From Pseudomonas caspiana (lineage in GTDB: Bacteria > Pseudomonadota > Gammaproteobacteria > Pseudomonadales > Pseudomonadaceae), in assembly GCF_002158995.1 (NCBI RefSeq), contig NZ_LOHF01000005.1, positions 181,368 to 245,367 of the forward strand: DNA of 64,000 nucleotides, read 5' to 3'. The stretch's first letter is position 1. The number at the start of each line of letters is the position of its first letter. The position numbers and the translations under genes were made by a program. Below the pieces are notes generated by a model. That model searched no databases. It saw nothing but the letters and a program-made list of their open reading frames with translations, and was not told the origin of the DNA. This document shows positions 9,287 through 20,333 of this stretch, piece after piece.

Positions 9287-9889
9287 TTAAAACCGCGAAC
9301 CAGGCTGTTTCAGGAATTCAATCTCTTCCGGCGTTGAAGCACGGCCAAGAATTGCGTTGCGATGCGGGAAGCGCCCAAAGCGATCGATGACTGCCCGGTG
9401 GCGTTCGGCGTAATCAAGACTGTGGTTGAAATAGTCGCGGTCTGTGGAGGGAAGCAGGGGGAGGAGTTCGGTGAAGCGGGCGACGGCTTCATTTTGTGCG
9501 TCGAGGGTTTCGCTATGTTCCAGCACCAGATAGATGAAGGTGCGCTGCAGCGGGTCCAGATGCTGGTCACGGCCAAGCTTCAGGCCGTGGGCAACAAGCG
9601 CCTGAGCGCGTTGATCGCCAGCGAAAGCTTTAGGTGTGTCGCGATAAATCATGCGTGGTAGTTGATCGAGCAGCAGTACCAACGCCAGCCAGCCATCAGG
9701 ACTTTCAGTCCACTCTTTCAAACCACCCGAAAGTGCGGATTCGACCAGATCACCAAAACGCGTATGCGCTTCGGTGTCCTGAGCCTTGTCCTTGCCGAAC
9801 CACAACTTGCCCTTGGCCTTCGCCACTTCGGAGGGCGATCCGGCAGAGCCGAACCACCATTCCAGCAGCGGGAGCCAAGGGGCAGTCAT
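9287..9889 (-). CDS. DUF924 family protein
   Basis: This 200-residue soluble helical protein matches the DUF924 family: LEWWFGSAG near the start, LALVLLLDQLPRMIYRDTPKAFAGD in the centre (given here only as a landmark) and FGRFPHRNAILGRAST near the end. The family has no agreed function. It starts five bases after the fbp stop, so it is probably co-transcribed with fbp. Confidence 0.88.
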   Translation of the reverse strand: MTAPWLPLLEWWFGSAGSPSEVAKAKGKLWFGKDKAQDTEAHTRFGDLVESALSGGLKEWTESPDGWLALVLLLDQLPRMIYRDTPKAFAGDQRAQALVAHGLKLGRDQHLDPLQRTFIYLVLEHSETLDAQNEAVARFTELLPLLPSTDRDYFNHSLDYAERHRAVIDRFGRFPHRNAILGRASTPEEIEFLKQPGSRF

Positions 9890-9894
9890 GTTAG

Positions 9895-10905
9895 TCAGGC
9901 CTTATGGTACGAGGTCGCGCGCTCAACTTCTTCTTTCGAGCCCAGAAACACAGCCACACGCTGGTGCAGACCGTCCGGCTGAATGTCGAGGATGCGCTGA
10001 TGACCGTCGGTGGACGCGCCGCCAGCTTGTTCGACCAGGAAGGACATCGGGTTGGCTTCGTACATCAAGCGCAGTTTGCCCGGCTTGGATGGCTCGCGGC
10101 TGTCACGTGGGTACATGAACAGACCGCCTCGGGTCAGGATGCGGTGTACATCGCCGACCATCGCAGCAACCCAGCGCATGTTGTAGTTCTTTTTCAGTGG
10201 ACCGGCTTCGCCAGCCAGCAGTTCGTCAACGTAGCGTTGTACTGGAGCTTCCCAGTGTCGCTGGTTGGACATGTTGATCGCGAATTCCTGAGTGGAGGTC
10301 GGGATCTTGATGTCTTCGTGGGTCAGTACGAAGCTGCCCATTTCACGATCCAGCGTGAAGCCTTTGACGCCATCGCCCAAGGTCAGAACCAGCATGGTTT
10401 GCGGGCCGTAGATCGCATAACCGGCGGCTACTTGCTGAGTACCTGGCTGCAGGAAAGCCTTTTCGTTCAAAGGCTCGTTCTGGCTCAGGTATTCATTCGG
10501 GCAGCGCAGTACGGAGAAGATGGTGCCGACCGGGGCGTTGATGTCGATGTTCGACGAGCCGTCCAGTGGGTCGAAAACCAGCAGGTAGGCGCCTTTCGGG
10601 TATTTGCCCGGGATCTGGTAGGCGTTGTCCATTTCTTCGGACGCCATGCCTGCCAGGTGACCGCCCCACTCGTTGGCTTCGAGCAGGATTTCGTTGGAGA
10701 TCACGTCGAGCTTCTTCTGCACTTCGCCCTGAACGTTTTCAGTGCCCATGCTGCCGAGCACGCCGCCCAGCGCGCCTTTGGAAACGGCGTGGCTGATTTC
10801 CTTGCACGCTCGCGCCACCACTTCGATCAGGAAGCGCAGATCGGCAGGAGTGTTGTTGCTGCGGGTCTGCTCAATCAAATAGCGACTCAGGGTAACGCGG
10901 GACAT
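9895..10905 (-). CDS. fbp: Fructose-1,6-bisphosphatase class I
   Basis: Fbp hydrolyses fructose 1,6-bisphosphate to fructose 6-phosphate, the committed step of gluconeogenesis. The 336 residues include the magnesium-binding motif [17 protein letters not shown], the preceding [13 protein letters not shown] loop, and the C-terminal [17 protein letters not shown] substrate-binding region. A GGAGC ribosome site lies just before the ATG. The length is as expected. Confidence 0.97.
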   Translation of the reverse strand: MSRVTLSRYLIEQTRSNNTPADLRFLIEVVARACKEISHAVSKGALGGVLGSMGTENVQGEVQKKLDVISNEILLEANEWGGHLAGMASEEMDNAYQIPGKYPKGAYLLVFDPLDGSSNIDINAPVGTIFSVLRCPNEYLSQNEPLNEKAFLQPGTQQVAAGYAIYGPQTMLVLTLGDGVKGFTLDREMGSFVLTHEDIKIPTSTQEFAINMSNQRHWEAPVQRYVDELLAGEAGPLKKNYNMRWVAAMVGDVHRILTRGGLFMYPRDSREPSKPGKLRLMYEANPMSFLVEQAGGASTDGHQRILDIQPDGLHQRVAVFLGSKEEVERATSYHKA

Positions 10906-10926
10906 GGATAGCTCCGAATAGGGGGA

Positions 10927-10954
10927 ATAAAAAACCCGCGCAGTTTAGCGCGAG
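10927..10954 (-). terminator. Rho-independent terminator after glgP
   Basis: Read on the minus strand, CGCGCTAAACTGCGCG forms a short GC-rich hairpin followed by GGTTTTTTATT. It lies between glgP and fbp and would end the glgP transcript before fbp. Confidence 0.6.
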
Positions 10955-11080
10955 TCGAGACGTAATACTGCCTATAAGACTGGGTTAACACCCATTGAGT
11001 TCACGTGTGGGCAGAGCGTAGCTGGAAAATGCTGAAACGGTGGCTGAAACGAGTTGGTTACCGAGTGAAGCACGATCCCC

Positions 11081-11168
11081 TGTGGGAGTTGGGCTTGCCC
11101 GCGATAAGAATGGCGCGATCTAAAGTGAACCGCGTCCAGCCCTATCGCGGGCAAGCCCGGCTCCCACA
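11081..11168. repeat. REP/REPIN inverted repeat
   Basis: The arms TGTGGGAGTTGGGCTTGCCC and complement lie in the glgP-fbp gap (10906-11210). Apart from this repeat and the terminator, nothing else is seen in the gap. Sister elements are at 20232-20320 and 32101-32190. Confidence 0.85.
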
Positions 11169-11210
11169 TTGGCCGTATTGCCAAAGTGGGAGCGGTTTGC
11201 GCTTATTCCA

Positions 11211-13661
11211 TCAATCCAGCGCGTTCCAGATATCCCCAGCATATTCCCGGATCGTCCGGTCAGACGAGAACCAGCCCATGCGTGAAGTGTTGAGCACCGC
11301 GGAGCGCCACCACTCTTTCGAGTCGTGCCAGTGGGCTTCGACCCTGGCCTGGGCGTCCCAGTAGGAATCAAAGTCGGCACAGACCAGAAAGCGGTCGTAG
11401 GCCAGCAATTGATCGATCAGGCCGGCATAACGGTTAGGATCATCCGGCGAAAACACGCCGCCCCGAATGGCTTGCAGAACGTCATTGAGTCGACCCGAGG
11501 CCGCCGCTGCCGCGTAAGCGCTGAAGTCGCCCACTTGCTTATGAGCTTCGACTTCCCGAGCGGTCATGCCGAAGATGAACATGTGTTCCAGGCCTACCTG
11601 CTCGCTCATCTCCACGTTGGCACCGTCCAGCGTGCCGATGGTCAGCGCACCGTTGAGGCCGAATTTCATGTTGCTGGTGCCCGATGCTTCCAGGCCCGCA
11701 GTTGAAATCTGCTCGGACAAGTCGGCTGCCGGAATGATGCTTTCCGCCAGGCTGACGTTGTAGTTGGGCATAAAGACGACTTTGAGCAGGCCGCGCACAG
11801 TCGGGTCGCTATTGACCGTGCGAGCAATATCGTTAGTCAGCTTGATGATCAACTTGGCGGAGTGATAACTGGCCGCCGCTTTACCCGCGAAGATCTTCAC
11901 GCGTGGCACCCAATCGGTGCCCGGCTGAGCCCGGATGGCCTGATATAAGGCAACGGTGTGAAACAGGTTCAACAGTTGGCGCTTGTATTCATGAATCCGT
12001 TTGACCTGCACATCGAACATTGCCGCCGGATTGACCACGATCCCCAGGCGTTCTTTGATGATCGCCGCCAGTGCACGTTTGCTGTGCAGGCGCTGATCCG
12101 CGAACTGCTTGCGGAAAGAGCTCTTGTCCGCGAACGGTTCCAGCTCGATCAGGCGCGTTTCTGCGTTATCCAGCACGTCCTCGCCCAGCGACTCGGTGAG
12201 CATTTCGGTGAGCTTGGGATTTGCCTGGAACAGCCAGCGGCGAAAGGTAATGCCGTTGGTTTTGTTGTTGATCCGGTCCGGATACAGCTTGTGCAGTTCG
12301 GCGAAGACCGTCTTGCGCATCAACTGGGTATGCAACGCCGAAACGCCGTTAATGCTGTGAGAACCGAGGAACGCCAGGTTGCCCATGCGCACTCGACGAC
12401 CGTTCTCTTCCTCGATCAGCGATACCGCGCGCAGCACGTCAAAGTCGTGAATGCCTTTGGCACGCAAGGTGTCGATGTGCTGAGCATTGATGATGTAGAT
12501 GATCTGCATGTGGCGCGGCAGCATCCTCTCCATCAAGCCAACCGACCAGGTTTCCAGCGCCTCGGGCAGCAAGGTGTGGTTGGTGTAGGCGAGGGTGCCT
12601 ACGGTGATCTTCCATGCCGCATCCCACGCGATACCGTGGGTGTCGATCAACTGGCGCATCAGCTCGGCGACTGCGATGGACGGGTGCGTGTCGTTCATCT
12701 GGATGGCTGCGTGTTCCGGCAGGTCCATCAATGTTGCGTGCATGTTCAGATGGCGGCGCAGCAAATCCTGCAGCGACGCGGAAACGAAGAAGTATTCCTG
12801 GCGCAGGCGTAATTCCTGGCCGGCCTCAGTGGCGTCGTTCGGATAGAGCACGCGGGAGATACTTTCTGCGCGCACGACCTCGGCCACTGCACCAAAGTGG
12901 TCACCGGCGTTGAAACGCTCCAGGTGCAGATCGCCCACCGCGCGGGCGCGCCACAGACGCAAGGTGTTCACGCTTTTACCGCGCCATCCCACCACAGGCG
13001 TGTCGTAGGCAATAGCCCGGACGGTTTCAGACGGGCGCCAGACCTGACGCTGTTCACCGGCCTCGTTGGTGAGGGTGTCGACACTGCCGCCGAAACCGAT
13101 CGGGTAAACCACTTCCGGGCGCTCGAATTCCCATGGGTTACCGAAGTCCAGCCAGTTCTCGGTTTGTTCCTGCTGCCAGCCATCGACGATTGCCTGGCGG
13201 AACAAGCCGTGTTCGTAACGAATACCGTAACCGTGACCTGCGATGCCCAGCGTCGACATGCTTTCCATGAAGCAGGCTGCCAGACGACCCAGGCCGCCGT
13301 TACCCAGCGCGGCGTCCGGCTCAAGTAATTTGATGCGCTCGATGTCCACGCCCAGTTCAGTCATCGCTTCGCGAGCGACTTCCAGCAGGCCAAGGTTGCT
13401 CAGGCTGTCGTACAGCAAACGCCCGATAAGAAACTCCAGCGACAGGTAATACACCCGTTTCTGGACCTTGCGATAAATCTGCCGGGTATGGTCCATCCAG
13501 TGCTCGACCATATGGTCACGAGCAGCGAGTGCTACAGCTTCGAACCAGTCATGCTCAAACGCATGGTCAGGGTCCTTACCCACCGAATAGGTGAGTTTGG
13601 CGAGAACAGCGGCGCGAAAAGCAGCCACTTCAGCGTCACGAACGAGTGGTTCCTGAGACAT
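11211..13661 (-). CDS. glgP: Glycogen/maltodextrin phosphorylase
   Basis: This PLP-dependent phosphorylase releases glucose 1-phosphate from alpha-1,4-glucans. The 816 residues match the family length. Landmarks are GNGGLGRLAACFMESM, MNDTHPSIAVAELMR, and the PLP-lysine region EASGTSNMKFGLNGALTIGT. The gene stands alone; the other glycogen genes are not in this window. It is divergent from pip across a 289-base gap (13662-13950) that must carry both promoters, but no operator stands out. Confidence 0.96.
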   Translation of the reverse strand: MSQEPLVRDAEVAAFRAAVLAKLTYSVGKDPDHAFEHDWFEAVALAARDHMVEHWMDHTRQIYRKVQKRVYYLSLEFLIGRLLYDSLSNLGLLEVAREAMTELGVDIERIKLLEPDAALGNGGLGRLAACFMESMSTLGIAGHGYGIRYEHGLFRQAIVDGWQQEQTENWLDFGNPWEFERPEVVYPIGFGGSVDTLTNEAGEQRQVWRPSETVRAIAYDTPVVGWRGKSVNTLRLWRARAVGDLHLERFNAGDHFGAVAEVVRAESISRVLYPNDATEAGQELRLRQEYFFVSASLQDLLRRHLNMHATLMDLPEHAAIQMNDTHPSIAVAELMRQLIDTHGIAWDAAWKITVGTLAYTNHTLLPEALETWSVGLMERMLPRHMQIIYIINAQHIDTLRAKGIHDFDVLRAVSLIEEENGRRVRMGNLAFLGSHSINGVSALHTQLMRKTVFAELHKLYPDRINNKTNGITFRRWLFQANPKLTEMLTESLGEDVLDNAETRLIELEPFADKSSFRKQFADQRLHSKRALAAIIKERLGIVVNPAAMFDVQVKRIHEYKRQLLNLFHTVALYQAIRAQPGTDWVPRVKIFAGKAAASYHSAKLIIKLTNDIARTVNSDPTVRGLLKVVFMPNYNVSLAESIIPAADLSEQISTAGLEASGTSNMKFGLNGALTIGTLDGANVEMSEQVGLEHMFIFGMTAREVEAHKQVGDFSAYAAAAASGRLNDVLQAIRGGVFSPDDPNRYAGLIDQLLAYDRFLVCADFDSYWDAQARVEAHWHDSKEWWRSAVLNTSRMGWFSSDRTIREYAGDIWNALD

Positions 13662-13950
13662 CGATACGACCTCAAGTAGTCAGACGAATGAAGGATGGGG
13701 TTTCTTTGACTGTAGGGCGTGTCTGCAAAACTTTCCTGAATTTTTCCTAAATTACTCAGGACACGACTCACGCTTCGACAGACTCATGCCGCTCTGGTTC
13801 GCCCATTTGAGCAATTGGCAAACCGCTTGCATCGATCGTTCCACACTTGGCATGAGCTGCGAGTGACAGCATGAACATTCCTCGTTTCGGGTTTATGATG
13901 CCTCCACGGCAAAAAAATAGAAGAACCCGAACCGCACTTACGGAGCACCT

Positions 13951-14922
13951 ATGCAGACCTTGTATCCGCAGATCAAACCTTACGCCCGGCACGATCTGGC
14001 TGTAGAGGCGCCGCACGTTTTGTATGTCGATGAAAGCGGGTCACCGGAAGGTCTGCCGGTGGTGTTTATTCATGGCGGCCCCGGCGCGGGCTGCGATGCG
14101 CAAAGCCGCCGCTATTTCGATCCCAATCTGTATCGCATCATCACTTTTGATCAGCGTGGTTGCGGTCGTTCGACGCCTCATGCAAGCCTGGAAAACAACA
14201 CCACCTGGGATCTGGTTGCTGACCTTGAGCGAATTCGCGAGCATCTGGGCATTGATAAATGGGTGCTGTTTGGTGGCTCGTGGGGTTCAACCCTGTCGTT
14301 GGCCTACGCTCAAACTCATCCGGATCGCGTCCACGCCCTGATCCTGCGCGGCATTTTTCTGGCTCGCCCGCAGGAAATCGAGTGGTTCTATCAGGCGGGT
14401 GCCAGCCGTATGTTCCCGGATTACTGGCAGGATTATGTGGCTCCGATCCCGCTGGAAGAGCGCGGCGATCTATTGACCGCGTTCCATAAACGCCTGACCG
14501 GTACCGACCAGATTGCCCAGATGCATGCGGCCAAGGCCTGGTCCACGTGGGAAGGCCGTGCTGCGACGTTGCGTCCTAATCCGCAAGTGGTTGATCGCTT
14601 CTCCGAGCCGCAGCGCGCATTGTCCATCGCGCGTATCGAGTGCCATTACTTCACCAATAATTCCTTCCTTGAAGAAAACCAGTTGATCCGCGACATGCCG
14701 AAAATCGCCCATTTGCCGGGGATCATCGTGCACGGCCGCTATGACGTCATCTGCCCGCTGGATAATGCCTGGGAGCTGCACCAGGCCTGGCCGAACAGCG
14801 AGCTGCAAGTGATTCGCGATGCGGGGCATGCTGCGTCCGAGCCGGGTATCACCGACGCACTGGTCCGCGCCGCCGCGCAAGTGGCTGCTCGTTTGCTGGA
14901 TTTGCCGCCTGAAGAGGCGTGA
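13951..14922 (+). CDS. pip: Proline iminopeptidase
   Basis: This 323-residue serine peptidase of the alpha/beta-hydrolase fold (family S33) removes N-terminal proline from peptides. It shows the oxyanion region FIHGGPGAGCD, the nucleophile elbow FGGSWGSTLSLAYAQ, the acid in HGRYDVICPL and a C-terminal catalytic histidine in DAGHAASEPG. A GGAG site precedes the ATG. The dtd gene follows 31 bases downstream, so the two are probably co-transcribed. Confidence 0.96.
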   Translation: MQTLYPQIKPYARHDLAVEAPHVLYVDESGSPEGLPVVFIHGGPGAGCDAQSRRYFDPNLYRIITFDQRGCGRSTPHASLENNTTWDLVADLERIREHLGIDKWVLFGGSWGSTLSLAYAQTHPDRVHALILRGIFLARPQEIEWFYQAGASRMFPDYWQDYVAPIPLEERGDLLTAFHKRLTGTDQIAQMHAAKAWSTWEGRAATLRPNPQVVDRFSEPQRALSIARIECHYFTNNSFLEENQLIRDMPKIAHLPGIIVHGRYDVICPLDNAWELHQAWPNSELQVIRDAGHAASEPGITDALVRAAAQVAARLLDLPPEEA

Positions 14923-14953
14923 TGCCGTTTGCTGGAGCGAGGGAGTTTGATAC

Positions 14954-15391
14954 ATGAAAGGCTTGCTACAACGTGTCAGCAGCGCAAGCGTGGAGGTGGA
15001 TGGGCAGATCGTTGGTTCAATCGACCAAGGTCTGATGGTGTTAGTGGGGGTCGAGCCTCAAGACACTCAGGCCAGTGCCGACAAGCTGCTACATAAGCTG
15101 CTTAACTACCGCGTGTTCAGCGATGCTGACGGCAAGATGAATCTATCCTTGCGCGATGTCGCAGGAGGTTTGCTGTTGGTTTCGCAGTTCACGCTGGCAG
15201 CGGATACCAAAAGCGGCATGCGGCCGAGCTTCTCCAAAGCAGCCCCGCCCGCTTTGGGAGCCAAGTTGTTCGAGTATTTATTGAATCAGGCAAAAAGCTC
15301 GCATGCGGTGGTTGAATCGGGCCAATTTGGTGCAGACATGCAAGTTCATTTGGTAAATGATGGCCCCGTGACTTTTCTGCTGGAGGGGTAA
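14954..15391 (+). CDS. dtd: D-aminoacyl-tRNA deacylase
   Basis: Dtd removes D-amino acids (and glycine from tRNA-Ala) mischarged on tRNA. The 145 residues include the conserved [17 protein letters not shown] and the cross-subunit Gly-Pro motif in [12 protein letters not shown] at the C-terminus. It follows pip in the same orientation, a pairing seen widely in Pseudomonas. Confidence 0.96.
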   Translation: MKGLLQRVSSASVEVDGQIVGSIDQGLMVLVGVEPQDTQASADKLLHKLLNYRVFSDADGKMNLSLRDVAGGLLLVSQFTLAADTKSGMRPSFSKAAPPALGAKLFEYLLNQAKSSHAVVESGQFGADMQVHLVNDGPVTFLLEG

Positions 15392-15656
15392 AGTATCGAT
15401 TTGCTGTACTGCCCCCGGATTTATTAGGCTGCAAAGCAATAAATACTTCATCGGACATGGTGCGTTGTGGCGCGCGCTACTAGATAATCGCGCCGTCCGG
15501 GGATCCGCGTTTGTGGCACCGTTTGGCAAGGTCAGAAGCTGGTCCGACACCGTTTGGGGAATCATTAGGTTCTTTCGGAGTCGGAACAATGCTCGCCAAC
15601 CCGGCAATTGATAGCTGGCCGTTGGTTTCTTCATCTGTTTTCGGCGAGGGTTGCTC

Positions 15657-17573
15657 GTGATTGTTAGTCCCTGTAATGCGGTAAAGACACCTGGCAAGCG
15701 GTTGCGTAGCGCGCTATTGGCAAGTTCAGCCCTGATCTCATTGTTCAGCGCCACACAACTGTGGGCGTTTAGTCTTGATGACGTAGCGAGCAGAGCGAAG
15801 GAACTGGCCGACAAGAAGTACGAAGCCCCGCGTAGCAATCTGCCGGCCGAGTTCCGCGACATGAAGTTCGCGGACTACCAGAAAATCCGTTTCCGTGAGG
15901 ATCGTGCTGAATGGGCGGGCGACAGAACGCCGTTCAAAGTCTCGTTCTATCACCAGGGTATGCACTTCGACACCCCGGTCAAAATCAACGAAGTCACTGC
16001 GACAACCGTTGAAGAGATCAAGTACGACTCCAGCCGCTTTGATTTTGGCGATGTGAAGTTCGATCCTAAAGCGACCGAGAAACTCGGCTATGCCGGTTTC
16101 CGTGTCCTGTACCCGATCAACAAAGACGACAAACAAGACGAAATCATGACCATGCTGGGCGCGAGCTACTTCCGCGTTATCGGTAAAGGTCAGGTTTATG
16201 GTCTGTCTGCGCGTGGCATGGCGATCGATACCGCACTGCCGTCTGGCGAAGAGTTCCCACGTTTCACCGAGTTCTGGATCGAGAAGCCAGGCACCGATGA
16301 CAATCATCTGGTGATCTTTGCGCTGCTCGACTCCCCGCGTGCGACCGGTGCTTACAAGCTGACCCTGCGTCCGGGTACCAATACTCTGGTTGATGTCCAG
16401 TCGCGCATGTATCTGCGTGACAAGGTCTCCAAGCTGGGCGTTGCTCCGCTGACCAGCATGTACCTGTTTGGTGCAAACCAGCCTTCGCGCGTTCAGAACT
16501 ATCGCCGCGAGCTGCATGACTCCAATGGTCTGTCGATCCAGGCGGCCAACGGCCAATGGCTGTGGCGTCCACTGACCAACCCTAAACACCTCGCTGTCAG
16601 CAGCTTCTCGGTAGAGAATCCGCGCGGCTTCGGTCTGCTGCAACGTGGTCGCGACTTCAGCAACTATGAAGATCTGGACGACCGCTACGACAAGCGTCCA
16701 AGTGCATGGATCGAACCTAAGGGCGATTGGGGCAAAGGTACCGTCGATCTGGTAGAAATCCCGACTGCTGACGAAACCAACGACAACATCGTTGCGTTCT
16801 GGAAGCCAGATACTTTGCCAGCACCGGGCGAGCCAGTTGACTTCAACTATCGCATCCACTGGACCATGGACGAGAAAGCCATTCACTCGCCTGATCTGGG
16901 CTGGGTCAAGCAGACCCTGCGTTCTGCCGGTGATATCCGTCAGTCCAACCTGATTCGTCAGCTGGACGGCAGCGTAGCGTTCCAGGTCGATTTCGTCGGT
17001 CCGATCCTCGCGTCGATGCCTGAAGACAAGACCATTCGTAGCCAGGTCACCACTGACACCAATACTGAGCTTGTGGAAAACAACCTGCGCTACAACCCGG
17101 TGACCAAAGGCTATCGCCTGACGTTGCGGGTCAAGGTCAAGGACACCAACAAGCCGATCGAGATGCAGGCCTATCTGCTGCGCGAGATCCCGGCCGAGCC
17201 AGGCAAGGAACCTGCGGTATTGGTTGCTGCCAAAGCTCACATCGGTGACGAGAAAAAAGCTGCGCCTAAAGAGGCTCCGAAGAAAGAAGCCACCGCAGAC
17301 GCCGCGAAGGATCCGAAAGCCGACGTAGCCAAGGCTGACGCAGCCAAACCTGCCGATGCCAAAGCCGATGCAGCCAAACCTGCTGATGCTGCCAAGTCCG
17401 ACGCCAAGCCAGCCGACGCTGCCAAAACAGACGTGGCCAAAGCTGACGTAGCCAAAGACGGCAAAGAGACCCAGCAGCCAGAAGCCGATGCGGCACCCAC
17501 CAATCCAGAGCCGGCCAAGACGCTGCAAGTCATGACCGAGACCTGGAGCTACCAGTTGCCAGCCGATGAGTAA
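15657..17573 (+). CDS. opgG: Glucan biosynthesis protein G with Ala/Lys-rich insertion
   Basis: OpgG is a periplasmic protein needed to make branched osmoregulated periplasmic glucans. The 638 residues start at GTG ([17 protein letters not shown]) and carry a signal peptide ending near LWAFSLDDV. The MdoG domain fills residues about 38-525, with [28 protein letters not shown] and [16 protein letters not shown]. An Ala/Lys/Asp-rich low-complexity stretch of roughly 85-90 residues (bases about 17250-17510) then interrupts the protein, before a normal ending [10 protein letters not shown]. The P. syringae protein as I recall it lacks this stretch. It overlaps opgH by eight bases. Confidence 0.95.
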   Translation: MIVSPCNAVKTPGKRLRSALLASSALISLFSATQLWAFSLDDVASRAKELADKKYEAPRSNLPAEFRDMKFADYQKIRFREDRAEWAGDRTPFKVSFYHQGMHFDTPVKINEVTATTVEEIKYDSSRFDFGDVKFDPKATEKLGYAGFRVLYPINKDDKQDEIMTMLGASYFRVIGKGQVYGLSARGMAIDTALPSGEEFPRFTEFWIEKPGTDDNHLVIFALLDSPRATGAYKLTLRPGTNTLVDVQSRMYLRDKVSKLGVAPLTSMYLFGANQPSRVQNYRRELHDSNGLSIQAANGQWLWRPLTNPKHLAVSSFSVENPRGFGLLQRGRDFSNYEDLDDRYDKRPSAWIEPKGDWGKGTVDLVEIPTADETNDNIVAFWKPDTLPAPGEPVDFNYRIHWTMDEKAIHSPDLGWVKQTLRSAGDIRQSNLIRQLDGSVAFQVDFVGPILASMPEDKTIRSQVTTDTNTELVENNLRYNPVTKGYRLTLRVKVKDTNKPIEMQAYLLREIPAEPGKEPAVLVAAKAHIGDEKKAAPKEAPKKEATADAAKDPKADVAKADAAKPADAKADAAKPADAAKSDAKPADAAKTDVAKADVAKDGKETQQPEADAAPTNPEPAKTLQVMTETWSYQLPADE

Positions 17574-20145
17574 TTCCGTACCGGTGCCAGTGTCTCTCAG
17601 CGAGTACCTGGCACACCTCCCGATGAGCGATGAGCAGCGAGCCGAACTGGCTGGCTGCACCTCGTTCGCCGAGTTGCATGAGCGTTTGTCTGCTCAGCCA
17701 GTTACCGATACTGCCGAAGCCGCTCAGGCTTCGGTGGGTCGCCGACTGACGCTGACTACCGCCGAGGCGCTGGAAGAGGCCGAAATGCTGGCCCTCGACG
17801 CCAATGGTCGCGTGTGCCTCAAGGCTACTCCACCGATCCGTCGGACCAAAGTCGTGCCTGAGCCATGGCGGACCAACATTCTGGTTCGTATCTGGCGTCG
17901 CATGACCGGTCGCAGCAATCCGGTCGAGCCAAAGGTTGAGCGCGATCTGCCCAAGGCGCGCTGGCGCACCGTGGGTTCGATTCGTCGTTACATCCTGCTG
18001 ATCCTGATGCTCGGTCAGACCATAGTGGCTGGCTGGTACATGAAAGGCATTCTGCCGTACCAAGGCTGGTCGCTGGTTTCACTCGATGAAATCACGCACC
18101 AGACTTTCGTGCAGACCATGTGGCAGGTTCTGCCCTATGCCTTGCAGACCAGCATTCTGCTATTGTTCGGGATTCTGTTCTGCTGGGTTTCAGCCGGTTT
18201 CTGGACCGCCTTGATGGGCTTCCTGGAGTTGCTGACAGGCCGCGACAAATACCGGATTTCCGGTGCCAGTGCGGGTAACGAGCCGATTGAGAAGGGTGCT
18301 CGTACTGCGTTGGTCATGCCGATTTGTAACGAAGACGTGCCTCGTGTGTTTGCGGGTTTGCGGGCGACTTTCGAGTCGGTTGCGGCCACCGGTGACCTCG
18401 ACCGTTTCGACTTCTTCGTGCTCAGCGATACCAACGAGACCGACATCGCCGTAGCCGAGCAACAGGCTTGGCTGGACGTGTGCCGCGAGACAAAAGGCTT
18501 CGGCAAGATCTTCTATCGCCGTCGCCGTCGTCGCGTAAAACGCAAAAGCGGCAACCTCGACGACTTCTGCCGTCGCTGGGGCGGTGATTACCGTTACATG
18601 GTCGTGCTTGATGCCGACAGCGTCATGAGCGGTGAATGTCTGACCAGTCTGGTGCGCTTGATGGAAGCCACTCCGGACGCGGGTATCATCCAGACCGCGC
18701 CACGGGCGTCGGGCATGGACACTCTTTATGCGCGCATGCAGCAGTTTGCTACTCGCGTGTACGGTCCGTTGTTTACGGCCGGTCTGCACTTCTGGCAGCT
18801 GGGTGAATCCCACTATTGGGGTCACAACGCGATTATCCGCATGAAGCCGTTTATCGAGCACTGCGCCCTCGCGCCGTTGCCTGGTAAAGGTGCGTTCGCC
18901 GGTGCGATCCTTTCTCACGACTTCGTTGAAGCAGCTTTGATGCGTCGTGCTGGCTGGGGCGTGTGGATTGCCTACGACCTGCCGGGCAGTTACGAAGAGC
19001 TTCCGCCAAACCTGCTCGACGAACTCAAGCGTGACCGTCGCTGGTGCCACGGCAACCTGATGAACTTCAGGCTGTTCCTGGTAAAAGGCATGCACCCGGT
19101 TCACCGTGCGGTGTTCCTGACGGGCGTGATGTCATACCTGTCGGCGCCTTTATGGTTCTTCTTCCTGGTGTTGTCCACAGCCTTGCTGGCGGTGAACACG
19201 CTGATGGAGCCAACGTACTTCCTTGAGCCGCGTCAGCTCTATCCGCTCTGGCCACAATGGCACCCGGAAAAAGCCGTTGCGCTGTTCTCGACGACAATCG
19301 TGCTGCTATTCCTGCCTAAATTGCTCAGCATCATTCTGATCTGGGCCAAGGGCGCAGTTGGTTATGGCGGCAAGATCAAGGTCACGCTGTCGATGCTGAT
19401 GGAAATGCTGTTCTCGGTGCTGCTGGCTCCAGTGCGCATGCTGTTCCACACCCGCTTCGTACTGGCTGCTTTCCTGGGCTGGGCTGCGACCTGGAATTCG
19501 CCACAACGTGACGACGACTCCACGCCTTGGCTGGAAGCGGTGAAGCGTCATGGTCCGCAGACGCTGCTGGGTGCCTGCTGGGCGCTGCTGGTGGCCTGGT
19601 TGAACCCAAGCTTCCTGTGGTGGCTGGCGCCAATCGTTGGTTCGCTGATGCTGTCGATTCCGGTCTCGGTGATTTCCAGCCGTACCGGTCTGGGCCTCAA
19701 AGCGCGCGACGAGAAGTTCTTCCTGATTCCTGAAGAGCACACGCCGCCGCAAGAACTGGTCTCGACTGATCTGTACACCCACGAGAACCGCTGGCACGCA
19801 CTGAAGCAAGGCTTCATCCGCGCCGTGGTTGACCCGCAACAGAACGCGCTGGCTTGCGCACTGGCGACCTCGCGTCACCGTACTGCCGAGCCAATCGAGT
19901 TCGTGCGGATGGAGCGTGTGCGTCATGCGCTGGCTGTCGGGCCTGAAAAGCTCAGTAACCACGACCGTCTGATGCTGCTTAGCGACCCGGTTGCCTTGGG
20001 CCGTTTGCATGAGCAGGTCTGGAGTGAAAACCACCCTGAATGGCTGGATGCATGGCGAGAGTCCGTCGCCGCTGACCCGCACGCGCCGCTGCTGCCTTTG
20101 CAGCCGGTCGTACGCGAGCCTGAGCCTTCTTTGGTTCACGCTTGA
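17566..20145 (+). CDS. opgH: Glucan glucosyltransferase H
   Basis: OpgH is the inner-membrane glucosyltransferase that polymerises the linear beta-1,2-glucan backbone of periplasmic glucans from UDP-glucose. The 859 residues carry an N-terminal cytoplasmic region, two membrane spans (about 145-215), a GT2 domain with [15 protein letters not shown] and the RDRRWCHGN acceptor motif, then further membrane segments (about 510-700). It overlaps opgG and is coupled to it. A strong terminator follows. Confidence 0.97.
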   Translation: MSNSVPVPVSLSEYLAHLPMSDEQRAELAGCTSFAELHERLSAQPVTDTAEAAQASVGRRLTLTTAEALEEAEMLALDANGRVCLKATPPIRRTKVVPEPWRTNILVRIWRRMTGRSNPVEPKVERDLPKARWRTVGSIRRYILLILMLGQTIVAGWYMKGILPYQGWSLVSLDEITHQTFVQTMWQVLPYALQTSILLLFGILFCWVSAGFWTALMGFLELLTGRDKYRISGASAGNEPIEKGARTALVMPICNEDVPRVFAGLRATFESVAATGDLDRFDFFVLSDTNETDIAVAEQQAWLDVCRETKGFGKIFYRRRRRRVKRKSGNLDDFCRRWGGDYRYMVVLDADSVMSGECLTSLVRLMEATPDAGIIQTAPRASGMDTLYARMQQFATRVYGPLFTAGLHFWQLGESHYWGHNAIIRMKPFIEHCALAPLPGKGAFAGAILSHDFVEAALMRRAGWGVWIAYDLPGSYEELPPNLLDELKRDRRWCHGNLMNFRLFLVKGMHPVHRAVFLTGVMSYLSAPLWFFFLVLSTALLAVNTLMEPTYFLEPRQLYPLWPQWHPEKAVALFSTTIVLLFLPKLLSIILIWAKGAVGYGGKIKVTLSMLMEMLFSVLLAPVRMLFHTRFVLAAFLGWAATWNSPQRDDDSTPWLEAVKRHGPQTLLGACWALLVAWLNPSFLWWLAPIVGSLMLSIPVSVISSRTGLGLKARDEKFFLIPEEHTPPQELVSTDLYTHENRWHALKQGFIRAVVDPQQNALACALATSRHRTAEPIEFVRMERVRHALAVGPEKLSNHDRLMLLSDPVALGRLHEQVWSENHPEWLDAWRESVAADPHAPLLPLQPVVREPEPSLVHA

Positions 20146-20161
20146 TTCAAGGCTGGTAAAC

Positions 20162-20193
20162 AAAAACGGCGCCCCGCAAGGGCGCCGTTTTTT
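20162..20193 (+). terminator. Rho-independent terminator after opgH
   Basis: The hairpin ACGGCGCCCcgcaaGGGCGCCGT is followed by TTTTTT and preceded by AAAAA, so it could act in both directions. It is the clearest terminator in the window. Confidence 0.9.
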
Positions 20194-20231
20194 GCGGTCT
20201 GGATATTTTCTATAGGTACGGCGCGGTCCTT

Positions 20232-20320
20232 TGTGGGGGCTGGGCTTGCCCGCGATAAGGCCGGACACGATTCACTTTACATCGCGTCCGGCCTTATCGC
20301 GGGCAAGCCCAGCTCCCACA
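20232..20320. repeat. REP/REPIN inverted repeat
   Basis: The arms GGGCTTGCCCGCGATAAGGC and complement are near-perfect over about 35 bases. It lies between the convergent opgH and protease genes. Confidence 0.87.
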
Positions 20321-20333
20321 GGGACGGTGGTGA

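Noticed and set aside
15738..17660. A 640-codon open frame on the minus strand
   Set aside because: It is the antisense shadow of opgG; no domain or ribosome site is visible.
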